64,000 nt of DNA from Roseicella frigidaeris (GTDB lineage Bacteria > Pseudomonadota > Alphaproteobacteria > Acetobacterales > Acetobacteraceae). The notes under the pieces are model-generated. The model saw nothing but the letters and a program-made list of their open reading frames with translations, did no database searches and was not told where the DNA came from. Below, in pieces: positions 52,002 to 64,000 of the stretch (position 1 is the stretch's first letter; each line of letters begins with the position of its first letter). The stretch spans positions 843 through 64,842 of the forward strand of contig NZ_QLIX01000002.1 of assembly GCF_003258945.1 (NCBI RefSeq). Direction: 5' to 3'. Both the position numbers and the translations under genes were made by a program.

Positions 52002-54307
52002 TGGACCCGATCCGCCGCGTCGGCGTGATCGGCGCCGGGGTGATGGGCGCGGGCATCGCCGCGCAGGTGGCGAATGCCGGCATCCCGGTGGTGCTGCTCG
52101 ACATCGTGCCCGGCGCGGCCGAGGCGGCGGTCGCGCGCATGCTGAAGACCGAGCCCGCCCCCTTCATGCACCGGGCGGCGGCGCGGCTGGTCGCCTGCGG
52201 CGATCTCGACCGCGACCTGGCGCTGCTCGCCGAGTGCGACTGGATCTGCGAGGCGATCGTCGAGCAGGCCGAGGCCAAGCGCGCCCTCTATGCCCGGCTG
52301 CAGCCGGTGCGGCGGCCGGGCGCGATCCTCTCCTCCAACACCTCGACCATCCCGCTCGCGGCCCTGACCGAGGGCATGGCGGCAGAGGCGGCGGCGCAGT
52401 TCCTGGTCACGCATTTCTTCAACCCGCCGCGCTACATGCGGCTGCTGGAGCTGGTGCAGGGACCGGCGACGCGGCCGGAGGTGGCGGCGCGCATCGCCGA
52501 TTTCGCCGATCGCGGCCTCGGCAAGACGGTGATCGCCTGCCGCGACCGGCCCGGCTTCATCGCCAACCGCATCGGCGGCCATTGGCTGCAGAGCGCGGTG
52601 AACCATGCGGTCGATCTCGGCCTCACGGTGGAGGAGGCGGATGCCGTGATGGGGCGGCCCTTCGGCATCCCGAAGACCGGCGTCTTCGGCCTGCTCGACC
52701 TCGTCGGCCTCGACCTCATGCCGCATGTCGCGGCCAGCATGAAGGCGGCGCTGCCGGCGGACGACCCCTATGTGCGGGCGATGCGCGAGCATCCGGTGAT
52801 CCTCGGCATGATCGCCGAGGGCCGCACCGGGCGGAAGGGCAAGGGCGGCTTCTATGCGCGCGAGCGCGGCCCGGGCGGCGAGCGGCTGAAGCGCACGGTC
52901 GATCTCGCCACCGGCCGCTACCGCGACAGCGAGAAGCCGGTGCTGGAGAGCCTGGCGCTGCGCGACCTGCGGGCGCTCGCCGGGCATCCCGATCGCGGCG
53001 GGCGCTATGCCCGCGCCGTGCTGCTCGACCTGCTCGGCTATGCCGCCGCGCTGGTGCCGGAGGTGGCCGAGGGCATCGCTGATGTCGATGCGGCGATGCG
53101 CCTTGGCTACAACTGGCGCTACGGACCCTTCGAGCTGATCGACCGGCTCGGCGCCGGCTGGCTGCGGGCGGCGCTGGCCGCGGCGGGGCGGCCGGTGCCG
53201 CCGCTGCTCGAGCGGGTGGGGGAGGGCGGCTTCTACCGCGTCGAGGCCGGGCGGCTGGAAGCCTTCGGCCTGGACGGCGCCTATCATCCGGTGCCGCGGC
53301 CGGAGGGGGTGCTGCTGCTCGCCGACATCAAGCGCCGCTCGACGCCGCTGGCGCGCAACGGCTCGGCCTCGCTCTGGGAGATCGGCGAGGGCGTCGCCTG
53401 CCTCGAATTCCACAGCAAGATGAACGCCCTCGATCCCGGCACGCTGGAGATGCTCGGCACATCCGTGGCGATGGGCAGGAAGGGCGCCTTCCGGGCGCTG
53501 GTGATCCACACCGAGGGCGAGCAATTCTCGGTCGGCGCCAATCTCGGCCTCGCCCTCTTCGCCGCCAACATCGCCGCCTGGGGCGAGATCGAGGGGCTGA
53601 TCGAGCAGGGGCAGAAGGCGATGCGGGCGCTGCGCGACGCGCCCTTCCCGGTGGTCGGCGCCCCCTCCGGCATGGCGCTCGGCGGCGGCTGCGAGATCCT
53701 GCTGCATTGCGACGCGGTGCAGGCGCATGCCGAGAGCTATATCGGCCTGGTCGAGGCCGGGGTCGGGCTGATCCCCGGCTGGGGCGGCTGCACCGGCCTG
53801 CTGCGCCGCTGGGCCGAGGATCCGCGCGCGCCGCAGGGGCCGATGCCGCCGGTCGCCAAGGCCTTCGAGGCGATCTCGACCGCGCAGGTGGCGAAATCCG
53901 CCTTTGAGGCGCGCGAGATGCGGCTGCTGCGCCCGACCGACGGCATCACCTTCAACCGCGACCGGGTGCTGGCGGAGGCCAAGGCGCGCGCCCTGGCCCT
54001 GGCCGAGGGCTACGCCCCGCCCCCGGCGCCGGCGCCGCTGCACCTGCCGGGGGCGAGCGGGCGCGTCGCCCTCGGCCTCGCGGTGCGGCAGCAGGCGGCG
54101 CTCGGCCGGGCGACGCCGCATGACCTCGTAGTCTGCGACCATCTGGCCGAGACGCTGACCGGCGGCGGCAGGGACCCGGTCGATGCGGTGACCGAGGCCG
54201 AGCTGCACGCCCTGGAGCGGCGCAATTTCATGGCGCTGCTGCGCCTGCCGGCGACGCTGGCGCGGGTCGAGCACATGCTCGAGACCGGCCGGCCCCTGCG
54301 GAATTAG
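52001..54307 (+). CDS. fadN: 3-hydroxyacyl-CoA dehydrogenase/enoyl-CoA hydratase (FadN-type fusion)
   Basis: 768 residues. An N-terminal NAD-binding hydroxyacyl-CoA dehydrogenase domain comes first (VGVIGAGVMGAGIAAQVANAG, NTSTIPLAAL, FFNPPRYMRLLELV), then its C-terminal domains, and finally an enoyl-CoA hydratase part (CLEFHSKMNALDPG, GAPSGMALGGGCEILLHCD). This order is the reverse of classical FadB and matches Bacillus FadN. It catalyses the two middle steps of beta-oxidation. It is coupled to the thiolase before it and lies five bases ahead of the acyl-CoA dehydrogenase. Confidence 0.93.
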   Translation: MDPIRRVGVIGAGVMGAGIAAQVANAGIPVVLLDIVPGAAEAAVARMLKTEPAPFMHRAAARLVACGDLDRDLALLAECDWICEAIVEQAEAKRALYARLQPVRRPGAILSSNTSTIPLAALTEGMAAEAAAQFLVTHFFNPPRYMRLLELVQGPATRPEVAARIADFADRGLGKTVIACRDRPGFIANRIGGHWLQSAVNHAVDLGLTVEEADAVMGRPFGIPKTGVFGLLDLVGLDLMPHVAASMKAALPADDPYVRAMREHPVILGMIAEGRTGRKGKGGFYARERGPGGERLKRTVDLATGRYRDSEKPVLESLALRDLRALAGHPDRGGRYARAVLLDLLGYAAALVPEVAEGIADVDAAMRLGYNWRYGPFELIDRLGAGWLRAALAAAGRPVPPLLERVGEGGFYRVEAGRLEAFGLDGAYHPVPRPEGVLLLADIKRRSTPLARNGSASLWEIGEGVACLEFHSKMNALDPGTLEMLGTSVAMGRKGAFRALVIHTEGEQFSVGANLGLALFAANIAAWGEIEGLIEQGQKAMRALRDAPFPVVGAPSGMALGGGCEILLHCDAVQAHAESYIGLVEAGVGLIPGWGGCTGLLRRWAEDPRAPQGPMPPVAKAFEAISTAQVAKSAFEAREMRLLRPTDGITFNRDRVLAEAKARALALAEGYAPPPAPAPLHLPGASGRVALGLAVRQQAALGRATPHDLVVCDHLAETLTGGGRDPVDAVTEAELHALERRNFMALLRLPATLARVEHMLETGRPLRN

Positions 54308-54312
54308 AGCCG

Positions 54313-56091
<1,779 letters not shown>

Positions 56092-56102
56092 AACCCGGCG
56101 CA

Positions 56103-56119
56103 GGACGGTGAAGCCGTCC
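56103..56119. terminator. Small hairpin between convergent genes
   Basis: GGACGG-TGAAG-CCGTCC (56103-56119) lies 11 bases after the acyl-CoA dehydrogenase stop and 11 bases before the stop of the opposing lactamase-fold gene. Its 6-bp GC stem suggests a weak shared terminator; no T-run is present. Confidence 0.4.
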
Positions 56120-56130
56120 CGCGCTCCCTA

Positions 56131-57126
56131 TCACAAGGCGCTCGACCAGTCGGCCGGCACGAAGCGGTAGCCCGCGCCCTCCTTCGCCAGATAGCCATTG
56201 GCCGGGAAGGGGAAGTGGTAGCCGGTGATGCGGACGCGGTCGGCGGCGATGCGGTCGAAGAGGCGGCGGCGCGTGGCCTCGGCGAGATCGGCGTCGAAGT
56301 CGAAGACCGCGTGGAAATCCGGCCGCCGGGCGAAGATCTCGGGCCGGTTGGTAGTGTCGGCGACGAAGATCATCTCCGCCGCGCCATCGGCGACGTGATA
56401 GGCGGTGTGCCCCGGCGTGTGGCCGGGCGCGGCGATGGCGCGCAGGCCCGGGATCACCTCGGCGCCCTCCGCCACCTGCCGGATGCGCCCCTCATAGGGG
56501 GCGAAGCAGCGGGCGGTGTTGGCGAAGGTGGCGCGCTGCCCCTCCGGGCTGCGGCTCTCATTGCCGCGGTCGCGCCACCAGGCCCATTCCGCGGCGGGCA
56601 CCACCACCTCGGCATTCGGGAAGGCGCGGCCGCCCTCGGCATTCAGCAGGCCGTTGATGTGGTCGGCATGGAAATGGCTGTGGACGACGAGATCGACCTT
56701 CGCCGGATCGATCCCGGCGGCGCGCATCGTCTCCGGCAGGCGGCCCAGCGTCGCGCCGGGCGGCGTCACGCCATTGCCGGTGTCGAAGGCGACGAGCTGC
56801 CGGCCGGTATCGAGGAAGGTGACGGTGAAGGGGATGCGGTAGCGCTCGGTCGGCAGGAAGCTCTCGGCGAGCAGCGCCTGCACCGCCTCGAGCGGCGCGT
56901 TGCGCACGAAGCCCTGCAGCGGGATGTCGCGGAAGCCGTCATGCACCGTCGTCACGGTGAAGCCGCCGAGCCGGAAGCGGTAGAAGCCGGGGGCCGGTGT
57001 TGGGGCCGTCCCCGGGCCAGGACCGGCCGCCGCCTGCGCCAGGGCCGGTCGGGGGAGCAGGGCCGGCGCGGCGAGCAGGGCAGGCAGGCTCGCCATCGCC
57101 ATCCGGCGACGCAGCGGCTGATGCAT
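56131..57126 (-). CDS. Exported metallo-beta-lactamase-fold hydrolase
   Basis: A 331-residue protein with a signal peptide (MHQPLRRRMAMASLPALLAAPALL, cleavage near ALAQA) and metal motifs HSHFHADH, AAPGHTPGHT and VADTTN, plus a late GYHFPFPA His. It resembles quorum-quenching lactonase and alkylsulfatase-like periplasmic hydrolases of the lactamase fold, but the substrate is unknown. GAGGAACGTCCC supports the chosen ATG over the upstream one at 57183. Confidence 0.88.
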   Translation of the reverse strand: MHQPLRRRMAMASLPALLAAPALLPRPALAQAAAGPGPGTAPTPAPGFYRFRLGGFTVTTVHDGFRDIPLQGFVRNAPLEAVQALLAESFLPTERYRIPFTVTFLDTGRQLVAFDTGNGVTPPGATLGRLPETMRAAGIDPAKVDLVVHSHFHADHINGLLNAEGGRAFPNAEVVVPAAEWAWWRDRGNESRSPEGQRATFANTARCFAPYEGRIRQVAEGAEVIPGLRAIAAPGHTPGHTAYHVADGAAEMIFVADTTNRPEIFARRPDFHAVFDFDADLAEATRRRLFDRIAADRVRITGYHFPFPANGYLAKEGAGYRFVPADWSSAL

Positions 57127-57222
57127 GGGACGTTCCTCGAATGCCGTTGCCGCCATGAAGGACCGGGCCGCCGCCGGGTGCAAGCGCGATACAGGGAAGG
57201 CTCTGACTCGTAGTTAAGAGCT

Positions 57223-58497
57223 TCAGCGGCCGAGGACGACCACGCTCTCCAGATGCGGCGACCAGAGGAACTGGTCCACCGGGGTCGCGGCCAGCACGCC
57301 GTAGCCGGCCCGGGCCAGGGGCTGCAGGTCGCGCGCCAGGGCCGCCGGGTTGCAGGAGACATAGATGATCCGCGGCACGCCGGCGCGGGCGAGCAGCGGG
57401 ATCTGCGCCGCGGCGCCGGCATAGGGCGGGTCGAGCACCACCGCGGCGAAGCCCTGCAGCTCCTTCGCCGTCAGCGGCTGCCGGTCGAGGTCGCGCCGCA
57501 CCGCCTGCACCCGGGCGCCGGCCTTGCCGGCGGCGGCGGCGAGGGCGGCGACCGAGTCCAGCGCGCCCTCGAAAGCGGTGACGCGCGCGCGCGCCGCGAG
57601 CGGGAAGGTGAGGGTGCCGTTCCCGGCGAAGAGATCGGCGAGGGCGGCGCGGGCCGGCAGCCGCTCCGGCAGCCCGGCGAGGACCGCGGCGAGGATGGCC
57701 GCCTCGCCGGCCGGGCTCGCCTGCAGGAAGGCGCCGGGCGGCGGCGCCACCATCACCCCGCCGAAGCGGATGCCGACCGGCCCGAGCTGCACCGCCGTCT
57801 CGGCCGGGCCGCTCCCCGCCGCCCAGGCGATGCGCGGCAGCCCATGGTCCGCGGCGAAGCCGGCCAGCAGCGCCCGGCCGGGCGCCTCAAGCGGCCCATC
57901 GGTGCGCAGCAGCAGGTCCGGGCCGGTCTCCAGCAGGTTCAGCACCGCCGATCCCTCGCGTCGCAGCGCCGGCAGGCGCCGCAGCACCTCCCGCAGGGAA
58001 CCGAAGAGGGCGACGAGGTGCGGGTCGAGCACGCAGCAGGTGGCAAGATCCACCACCTGCCGGCTGCCGGCGGCGTGGAAGCCGAGCGTGACGCCCGCCG
58101 GGCCGCGGCGCAGCGCCAGATCGGCCCGGCGCCGGGTGGCGGGCGGCGTCCGGGCCAGCGCCGCGACCGGCGCCCCGGGGAAGCCGGCGCGGGCGAGGGC
58201 GGCCACCAGCGTTGCGCGCTTCCAGGCGGCATAGGGGGCGTCCGCCAGATGCTGCACCGCGCAGCCGCCGCAGCGGCCGAAATGCGGGCAGGGCGGCGCC
58301 ACGCGGTCCGGGGAGGGGTCGAGGACGGCATCGACCTCGGCCAGCCAGGCCTCGCCGCGCCGCCCGGCGAGCCGGGCCGCCACCCTTTCGCCCGGCAGCG
58401 CCCCGGGCAGGAAGACGGTGCGCCCCTCCTGCCGGGCGATGCCATCCCCGGCGGCGCCGAGCGCCTCGACGGCGAGGGGCAGCGGCTCAGTCGTCAT
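57223..58497 (-). CDS. Class I SAM-dependent RNA uracil methyltransferase (TrmA/RlmD family)
   Basis: 424 residues: an N-terminal TRAM-like part, an iron-sulfur motif CPHFGRCGGC with a later Cys (CCVLDP), the SAM-binding region LADLFAGNGTLTFPLA and the catalytic Cys in YVSCNPAALARDL. It methylates C5 of a uridine in tRNA or 23S rRNA. Which site is modified cannot be told by eye. Its start overlaps the end of the DUF2721 gene by 11 bases. Confidence 0.93.
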   Translation of the reverse strand: MTTEPLPLAVEALGAAGDGIARQEGRTVFLPGALPGERVAARLAGRRGEAWLAEVDAVLDPSPDRVAPPCPHFGRCGGCAVQHLADAPYAAWKRATLVAALARAGFPGAPVAALARTPPATRRRADLALRRGPAGVTLGFHAAGSRQVVDLATCCVLDPHLVALFGSLREVLRRLPALRREGSAVLNLLETGPDLLLRTDGPLEAPGRALLAGFAADHGLPRIAWAAGSGPAETAVQLGPVGIRFGGVMVAPPPGAFLQASPAGEAAILAAVLAGLPERLPARAALADLFAGNGTLTFPLAARARVTAFEGALDSVAALAAAAGKAGARVQAVRRDLDRQPLTAKELQGFAAVVLDPPYAGAAAQIPLLARAGVPRIIYVSCNPAALARDLQPLARAGYGVLAATPVDQFLWSPHLESVVVLGR

Positions 58498-58918
58498 GGC
58501 CGAGGGGCAGGTGGTGCGAGGCGAGGCGGATCTCCCGCAGGAAGAGGCCGAGGGCGCCGATCATCGCCAGCATGGCGGCGACCAGGAGCAGGCCGAGCAG
58601 CCAGGCGACGCGCAGCCCGAGGAAGATGCCGCTGAAGGAGATGACGATCAGCGAGCAGAGCAGGATCGCGGCCAGCACGCAGCCGCCGATCGCGGCATGC
58701 GCGGCCCGGGCGCGCTGCCCCAGCCGCCGGCCCTCGCCGGGCAGGGCAAGGCTGGCATCGCGGCGGATCGACCGCTCCCGGTCGATGACCCGGGCCAGCC
58801 GGCCCGCCAGGACGTTCAGCAGGCTGAAGATCCCGGTGAGCAGGAAGGCCGGCGCGATCGCAAGCTGGATCGCGCGCTCGAGCTCCGCGACATCCGCCAT
58901 GCCGAAGGCGCTGGGCAT
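58487..58918 (-). CDS. DUF2721 membrane protein
   Basis: A 143-residue protein with three hydrophobic segments (about 18-40, 75-98, 104-126) and the loop RLARVIDRERSIRR after the first one, a pattern of DUF2721 proteins. Function unknown. It lies 18 bases downstream of gcdH and overlaps the RNA methyltransferase gene, suggesting shared transcription. Confidence 0.82.
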   Translation of the reverse strand: MPSAFGMADVAELERAIQLAIAPAFLLTGIFSLLNVLAGRLARVIDRERSIRRDASLALPGEGRRLGQRARAAHAAIGGCVLAAILLCSLIVISFSGIFLGLRVAWLLGLLLVAAMLAMIGALGLFLREIRLASHHLPLGHDD

Positions 58919-58936
58919 GGCGGATGGTCCCGCGCC

Positions 58937-60199
<1,263 letters not shown>

Positions 60200-60362
60200 G
60201 GCGATCTCCTCGGATGCCCTTGGCGGGCTTGCGGATGGGCGCAATCTGGCGCGCCGGCGAACGGCCTGCAACCAGGGCGCGGAGGGGTCCCGGCGCCCGA
60301 CGGGGCGCCGGCAGGCGGCGAGAGGACCGACGCCGCCGCGGCGCGGCGGCGCGGGCCCCGGC

Positions 60363-62429
60363 TCAGGCCGCTTCCTGCTCCTGCTCGGTCGCGGCGTCGC
60401 GGCGCGGGCGGGGGATCGGGATCAGCATGAAGGCCGGCACGGCATCGCCGAAGCCGCGCACCGCGGGGCCGAGATCGTCGCGATCCCGCCGCCGGTAGTC
60501 GTCCCGGTCGCGGCGCCGGTCATCGCGCGGGGCATAGCCGCGCTCCCGCTCGAAGCGCTCCGGCCGGTCCTGCTCGGGCCGCGCGGCGCGCTCGCGGCCG
60601 GCGCCGCGGTCGCGCTGCTCGGCGGGCTCGTTCCGGTCGCGGCTGCCGCGCTCGCTCCGGCCACGGTCGGGGCGCTCGCCCCGGTCCCGCTCGCCCGCCT
60701 CGGCCCGGACCCGATCGCCACGCTCCGGCCGATCCCTGTCGCTGCGCTCGGGCCTGTCCCTGTCGCTGCGCTCCGGCCGATCCCGGTCGCTACGCTCCGG
60801 CCGATCCCGGTCGCTGCGCTCAGGCCTCTCACGATCGCCGCGCTGCTCCGGCCGATCCCGATCGCCGCGCTCGGGTCTGTCCCTATCGCTCCGCTCGGGC
60901 CTGTCGCTGCGCTCCGGCCGCCCCCGCCCGCCGCGGTCACGGTCGCGCTCGCGGCCCCGGCCGGCATCGCGGCCGCCGCGGCCACGGCCCTTCGGCCGCG
61001 CCGCCGCCTCGGCGATCTCCTCGTTGCTCACCGGATCGAGTCCCTCGATCTCGATGCGCGGGATCGGCATGCCCGTCAACTTCTCGATCGCGGCGACGTT
61101 GCGGGCATCGTCCACGGTGGCGATCGTATAGGCATGGCCCTGTCGCCCGGCGCGGCCGGTGCGGCCGATGCGGTGGACATAGTCCTCGTCGCGGAAGGGC
61201 ACGTCGAAATTGAAGACGTGGCTGAGCCCGCCGATATCGATGCCGCGCGCCGCGACATCCGAGCAGACCAGGAGCTGCAGCTCGCCCGCCTTGAAGCGGT
61301 TCAGCGTGGCGAAGCGGCTCGGCTGGTCCATGTCGCCATGCAGGGCGCCGACCGAGAAGCCGTGCCGCTTCAGCGACTTGTAGAGGATGTCCACCTCGAT
61401 CTTCTTGTTGCAGAAGATCAGCGCGTTCTGCACGTCCTCGCGCCGGATCAGCCGGCGCAGCGCCTCGCGCTTGTCGAGCTCGCGGGTCCAGAGCAGGCCC
61501 GCGGTGATCGTCGTCGCCACGCTCGCCGGCGCGGAGACGCTGATCTCCTTCGGGTTCTGCAGGAAGGCATCGGCGAGCTTGCGGATCTCGGGCGCCATGG
61601 TGGCCGAGAAGAACAGCGTCTGCCGCATCCCCGGCAGCAGCGAGACGATGCGCTCGACATCGGGGATGAAGCCCATGTCCAGCATCCGGTCGGCCTCGTC
61701 GATGACGAGCACCTTGCAATCGGCCAGCAGGATGCGGCCGCGGTCGAACAGGTCGAGCAGCCGGCCCGGGGTCGCGATCAGCACGTCGACGCCCTTCTCG
61801 AGCACCGCGCGCTGGTCGTTCATGCTCTCGCCGCCGATCAGCAGGGCATGCACCAAGTTCAGGTGCTTGCCGTACTTCACGAAATTCTCGGCCACCTGCA
61901 GCGCCAGCTCGCGCGTCGGCTCGAGGATCAGGCTGCGCGGCATGCGCGCCTTGGCCCGGCCGCTGGCCAGGATGTCGAGCATCGGCAGGGTGAAGCCGGC
62001 GGTCTTGCCGGTGCCGGTCTGGGCGCAGCCGAGCACGTCGCGGCCCATCAGCACGACCGGGATGGCCTGCTCCTGGATCGGCGTCGGGGTCACGTAGCCG
62101 GCCTCGGCCACCGCCCGCAGGATCGGCTCGGACAGGCCGAGATCGGTGAAGGTGACGCGCGGCGCGGCGGGCTCCTCGCCCTCCGCCTCGCCATCATCCT
62201 CCTCCTCATCGGTGGCCGCGACGGCTTCGTCGTCCTCCGCCTCGGCCCTCATGGGCTCCGCCGGGGCGTCTTCGGCCACGGCATCCGGCGCGGCCGGTTC
62301 GGCCGCCGCGGGGGGCGCCTCGGCGGACGGGGCAGGCCCAGCCTCGGCCGGGGCGCCCTCGGCCGGGTCGGCCATGTGGTGCGGGAGGTCGGCTGCCGCC
62401 TCGGCGGGCCGGTCAGGGGTATCGGTCAA
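60363..62429 (-). CDS. DEAD-box RNA helicase with Arg/Asp-rich repeat tail
   Basis: 688 residues from a TTG start with AAGGAA upstream; the first in-frame ATG is 18 codons later (62375) without a ribosome site. An acidic, Ala/Pro-rich N-terminus (~100 residues) leads to the helicase core: [48 protein letters not shown] and [10 protein letters not shown]. The ~200-residue tail is charged, with repeats of RPERSDRD and RGG-like motifs. It unwinds RNA, probably in ribosome assembly or cold response (RhlE branch). The tail likely binds RNA or phase-separates. Confidence 0.92.
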   Translation of the reverse strand: MTDTPDRPAEAAADLPHHMADPAEGAPAEAGPAPSAEAPPAAAEPAAPDAVAEDAPAEPMRAEAEDDEAVAATDEEEDDGEAEGEEPAAPRVTFTDLGLSEPILRAVAEAGYVTPTPIQEQAIPVVLMGRDVLGCAQTGTGKTAGFTLPMLDILASGRAKARMPRSLILEPTRELALQVAENFVKYGKHLNLVHALLIGGESMNDQRAVLEKGVDVLIATPGRLLDLFDRGRILLADCKVLVIDEADRMLDMGFIPDVERIVSLLPGMRQTLFFSATMAPEIRKLADAFLQNPKEISVSAPASVATTITAGLLWTRELDKREALRRLIRREDVQNALIFCNKKIEVDILYKSLKRHGFSVGALHGDMDQPSRFATLNRFKAGELQLLVCSDVAARGIDIGGLSHVFNFDVPFRDEDYVHRIGRTGRAGRQGHAYTIATVDDARNVAAIEKLTGMPIPRIEIEGLDPVSNEEIAEAAARPKGRGRGGRDAGRGRERDRDRGGRGRPERSDRPERSDRDRPERGDRDRPEQRGDRERPERSDRDRPERSDRDRPERSDRDRPERSDRDRPERGDRVRAEAGERDRGERPDRGRSERGSRDRNEPAEQRDRGAGRERAARPEQDRPERFERERGYAPRDDRRRDRDDYRRRDRDDLGPAVRGFGDAVPAFMLIPIPRPRRDAATEQEQEAA
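60700..60925. repeat. In-frame 24-bp repeat array in the helicase gene
   Basis: The minus strand encodes about eight variants of the octapeptide RPERSDRD (including RPERGDRD and RPEQRGDRE). The DNA units are about 24 bases and differ mostly at third codon positions, so the amino acid pattern is kept while the DNA drifts. Boundaries are approximate. Confidence 0.75.
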
Positions 62430-62663
62430 GTGCGATCGGTTCCTTCGCCGGGACGGCGACGGCAAGGCGGCCTTTCCGCCAGCACAGAGGCTGCAGCGCA
62501 AGGCCGAAAACCGACGCCCGGCGTGCCGAATTGCAGGGCCGCCGTTCCAGGTCCGGCCGCCATATGCGCTCTCGGGGGCGGGAAATCAAGCGTTGCAGGC
62601 GATTGCCGCTGCGGCGGTTGCGGGCGATTGTCGCCCCGGCCGGCCGGCAGTATGCGAGGGGCC

Positions 62664-63362
62664 ATGCCCGAGGCCGTTCCGCTGCTGCTCCTGCCCGGCC
62701 TGCTCTGCGATGCCAGGCTCTGGCGAGACCAGGTCGCCGGCCTCGCCGGCCTGGCCGCCTGCAGCATCGCCGACACGCTCCAGGATGACAGCCTGGGCGC
62801 CATGGCGGCCCGGGCGCTGGCCGCCGCGCCGCCGCGCTTCGCGCTCGCCGGCCTCTCCATGGGCGGCTACCTCGCCTTCGAGATCCTGCGCCAGGCGCCC
62901 GGGCGGGTCAGCCGGCTGGCGCTGCTCGACACCTCCGCCCGGCCCGACGATGCGCAGCAGGCGCGCCGCCGCCGCGGCCTGATGGCGCTCACCCGCTCCG
63001 GCCAGTTCCGCGGCGTGACGCCGCGGCTGCTGCCGCAGCTCGTGCATCCGGATCGGCTGGCCGGCCCGGTCGGGCAGGAGGTCATGGCCATGGCCGAGCG
63101 GGTCGGCCGGGACGCCTTCCTGCGGCAGCAGGCGGCCATCCTCGGCCGGCCGGACAGCCGCCCGGACCTGCCCGGCATCCGGGTGCCGACGCTGGTGGCG
63201 GTGGGGGAGGCGGATCTGCTGACGCCGCCGGCCCTGGCCGAGGAGATCGCCGCCGGGATCGCCGGCGCCCGGCTGCACCGCATCCCCGGCTGCGGCCACC
63301 TGCCGCCGCTGGAGGAGCCCGGCCTGGTGACGGCGCTGCTGCGGGACTGGCTGTTGGCCTGA
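62664..63362 (+). CDS. Alpha/beta hydrolase
   Basis: A 232-residue alpha/beta-fold hydrolase with the oxyanion region LLLLPGLLCDARLWRDQ, the nucleophile elbow GLSMGG, the acid segment VAVGEADLLTPP and catalytic His in GCGHLPPLEEP. It is likely an esterase or C-C hydrolase; the substrate is unknown. GAGGGG lies before this ATG; an ATG 12 bases upstream (62652) is possible. It is divergent from the helicase gene. Short GGCCTGATC repeats follow its stop. Confidence 0.9.
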   Translation: MPEAVPLLLLPGLLCDARLWRDQVAGLAGLAACSIADTLQDDSLGAMAARALAAAPPRFALAGLSMGGYLAFEILRQAPGRVSRLALLDTSARPDDAQQARRRRGLMALTRSGQFRGVTPRLLPQLVHPDRLAGPVGQEVMAMAERVGRDAFLRQQAAILGRPDSRPDLPGIRVPTLVAVGEADLLTPPALAEEIAAGIAGARLHRIPGCGHLPPLEEPGLVTALLRDWLLA

Positions 63363-63399
63363 TCTCCCTGGCCTGATCCCTTTGGCCTGATCCCCTCAA
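63360..63399 (+). repeat. Short tandem TGGCCTGATC repeat at the hydrolase stop
   Basis: GGCCTGATC occurs three times within about 35 bases, beginning with the stop codon itself (ttGGCCTGATCTCC, then ctGGCCTGATCCC and ttGGCCTGATCCCC). Each unit repeats an in-context TGA. It looks like local duplication of the gene end. Confidence 0.55.
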
Positions 63400-63496
63400 C
63401 CCGACGGCCGCTCCGGCCAAGGCCGGGGCGGTGGCCCCTGGGGTTTCGGTCCGCCCGCCTCCTGGGGCATCGTCCTGCCCCGGAGGAACCAACATC

Positions 63497-64000
63497 ATGT
63501 CCAGGATCGAACGACGCGCCCTGCTCGCGGGCGCCACGGCGCTGCCCCTCGCCAGGCCCGGCCTGCTGCGGGCACAGGCCCGGGGGCCGGTGCAGATCGG
63601 GCTGTTGAGCGACATGAGCGGCCCCTTCCGCGATGTCGGCGGGCCGGGCAACCGGGTGGCGGCGGAGCTGGCGGTGCAGGATTTCGGCGGCAGCCTTCTC
63701 GGCCGGCCGATCACCGTCCGCCAGGCGGATGGGCAGAACCGCGCCGATGTCTCGGCGGCGCTGGCGCGGGAATGGATCGACAGCCTCGGCGTCGATGTCC
63801 TGGCCGATGGCGCCGCCAGCAGCTCCGGCCTCGCCATCCAGGAGGTCTGCCGCGAGAAGAAGCGGATCTACATTATCACCGGCCCCGCCACCTCTGACAT
63901 GACCGGGGCGAAGTGCTCGCCCTATGGCATGCATTTCGGCTTCGACACCTATGCGCTGGCCCATGGCACCGGCACGGCGCTGACCCGCTCGGGCGGCGAC
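63497..64000 (+). CDS. ABC-type branched-chain amino acid-like substrate-binding protein (cut by window end)
   Basis: The first 168 residues of a LivK/Leu-Ile-Val-binding-type periplasmic protein: signal MSRIERRALLAGATALPLARPGLLRAQA, then VQIGLLSDMSGPFRDVGGPGN, AAELAVQDFGGSLLGRPITVRQADGQNRADV and SGLAIQEVCREKKRIYIITGPATSDMTGAKCSPYGMHFGFDTYALAHGT. GGAGGAACC precedes the ATG. The gene continues beyond base 64000, so the end and any permease genes are not seen. Confidence 0.92.
   Translation, partial: MSRIERRALLAGATALPLARPGLLRAQARGPVQIGLLSDMSGPFRDVGGPGNRVAAELAVQDFGGSLLGRPITVRQADGQNRADVSAALAREWIDSLGVDVLADGAASSSGLAIQEVCREKKRIYIITGPATSDMTGAKCSPYGMHFGFDTYALAHGTGTALTRSGGD

Noticed and set aside
56131-57126. 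Quorum-quenching lactonase partner to the DSF system
   Set aside because: The lactamase fold alone does not show lactonase activity, and DSF is a fatty acid without a lactone ring. The gene is 9 kb from rpfF in another operon.

Overview
This window is very GC-rich chromosomal DNA with clean, densely packed genes on both strands. The mix of Bug/TctC binding proteins without transporter membrane subunits, CaiB-type CoA transferases, LLM flavin oxidoreductases and HWE histidine kinases suggests an alphaproteobacterium of the Acetobacteraceae, most like Roseomonas. That placement is inferred from gene content; the window holds no rRNA or other marker gene. I see no insertion sequence, prophage, CRISPR array or plasmid module. 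A tRNA with a CAU anticodon lies at 6724-6796.

Layout. 1-8.7 kb, mostly minus strand: two tandem Bug receptors, a TRIC-type channel, an MFS transporter, a LysR regulator, a DUF2076 protein, a CoA-binding protein, the tRNA, and an SDR/CoA-transferase pair. 8.8-15.3 kb: an M29 aminopeptidase, a hypothetical gene, a thiolase-like/DUF35 pair, an LLM oxidoreductase and a PEP-mutase-family enzyme. 15.4-19.7 kb: a sensory operon of hybrid kinase, FIST protein and histidine kinase. 19.8-35.7 kb: a desaturase, a second thiolase-like/DUF35 pair, a Baeyer-Villiger monooxygenase with SDR, LLM and CMD neighbours, PrpD, Bug and SDR genes, then an ABC transporter with an amidohydrolase. 36-40.4 kb: exopolysaccharide genes (sugar transferase, glycosyltransferase, Wza-type export lipoprotein). 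40.7-47.0 kb: an HWE kinase, a REC-PAS protein, an RpfC-like hybrid kinase and an RpfF-like DSF synthase. 47.3-56.1 kb: a lipid-binding SCP2 protein and a five-gene fatty acid uptake and beta-oxidation operon. 56.1-64 kb: a lactamase-fold hydrolase, an RNA methyltransferase, glutaryl-CoA dehydrogenase, a DEAD-box helicase, an alpha/beta hydrolase and a truncated amino-acid-type binding protein.

The most interesting content is the apparent diffusible-signal-factor (DSF) quorum-sensing module at 40.7-47.0 kb. It contains an RpfF-like synthase with both catalytic glutamates and an RpfC-like sensor with the full HisKA-HATPase-REC-Hpt layout. The position next to the sensor is held by a REC-PAS protein instead of the HD-GYP regulator RpfG. 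It lies between exopolysaccharide genes, a classic DSF output, and a FadL/acyl-CoA ligase/beta-oxidation operon that could take up or destroy a fatty-acid signal. A second notable unit is the FIST-kinase operon, which resembles NosP-type sensing.

At the DNA level there are two families of structured intergenic repeats placed directly after stop codons. One has compensatory stem changes between its two copies. There is also a five-unit tandem repeat of a Shine-Dalgarno-like sequence leading into an LLM gene.
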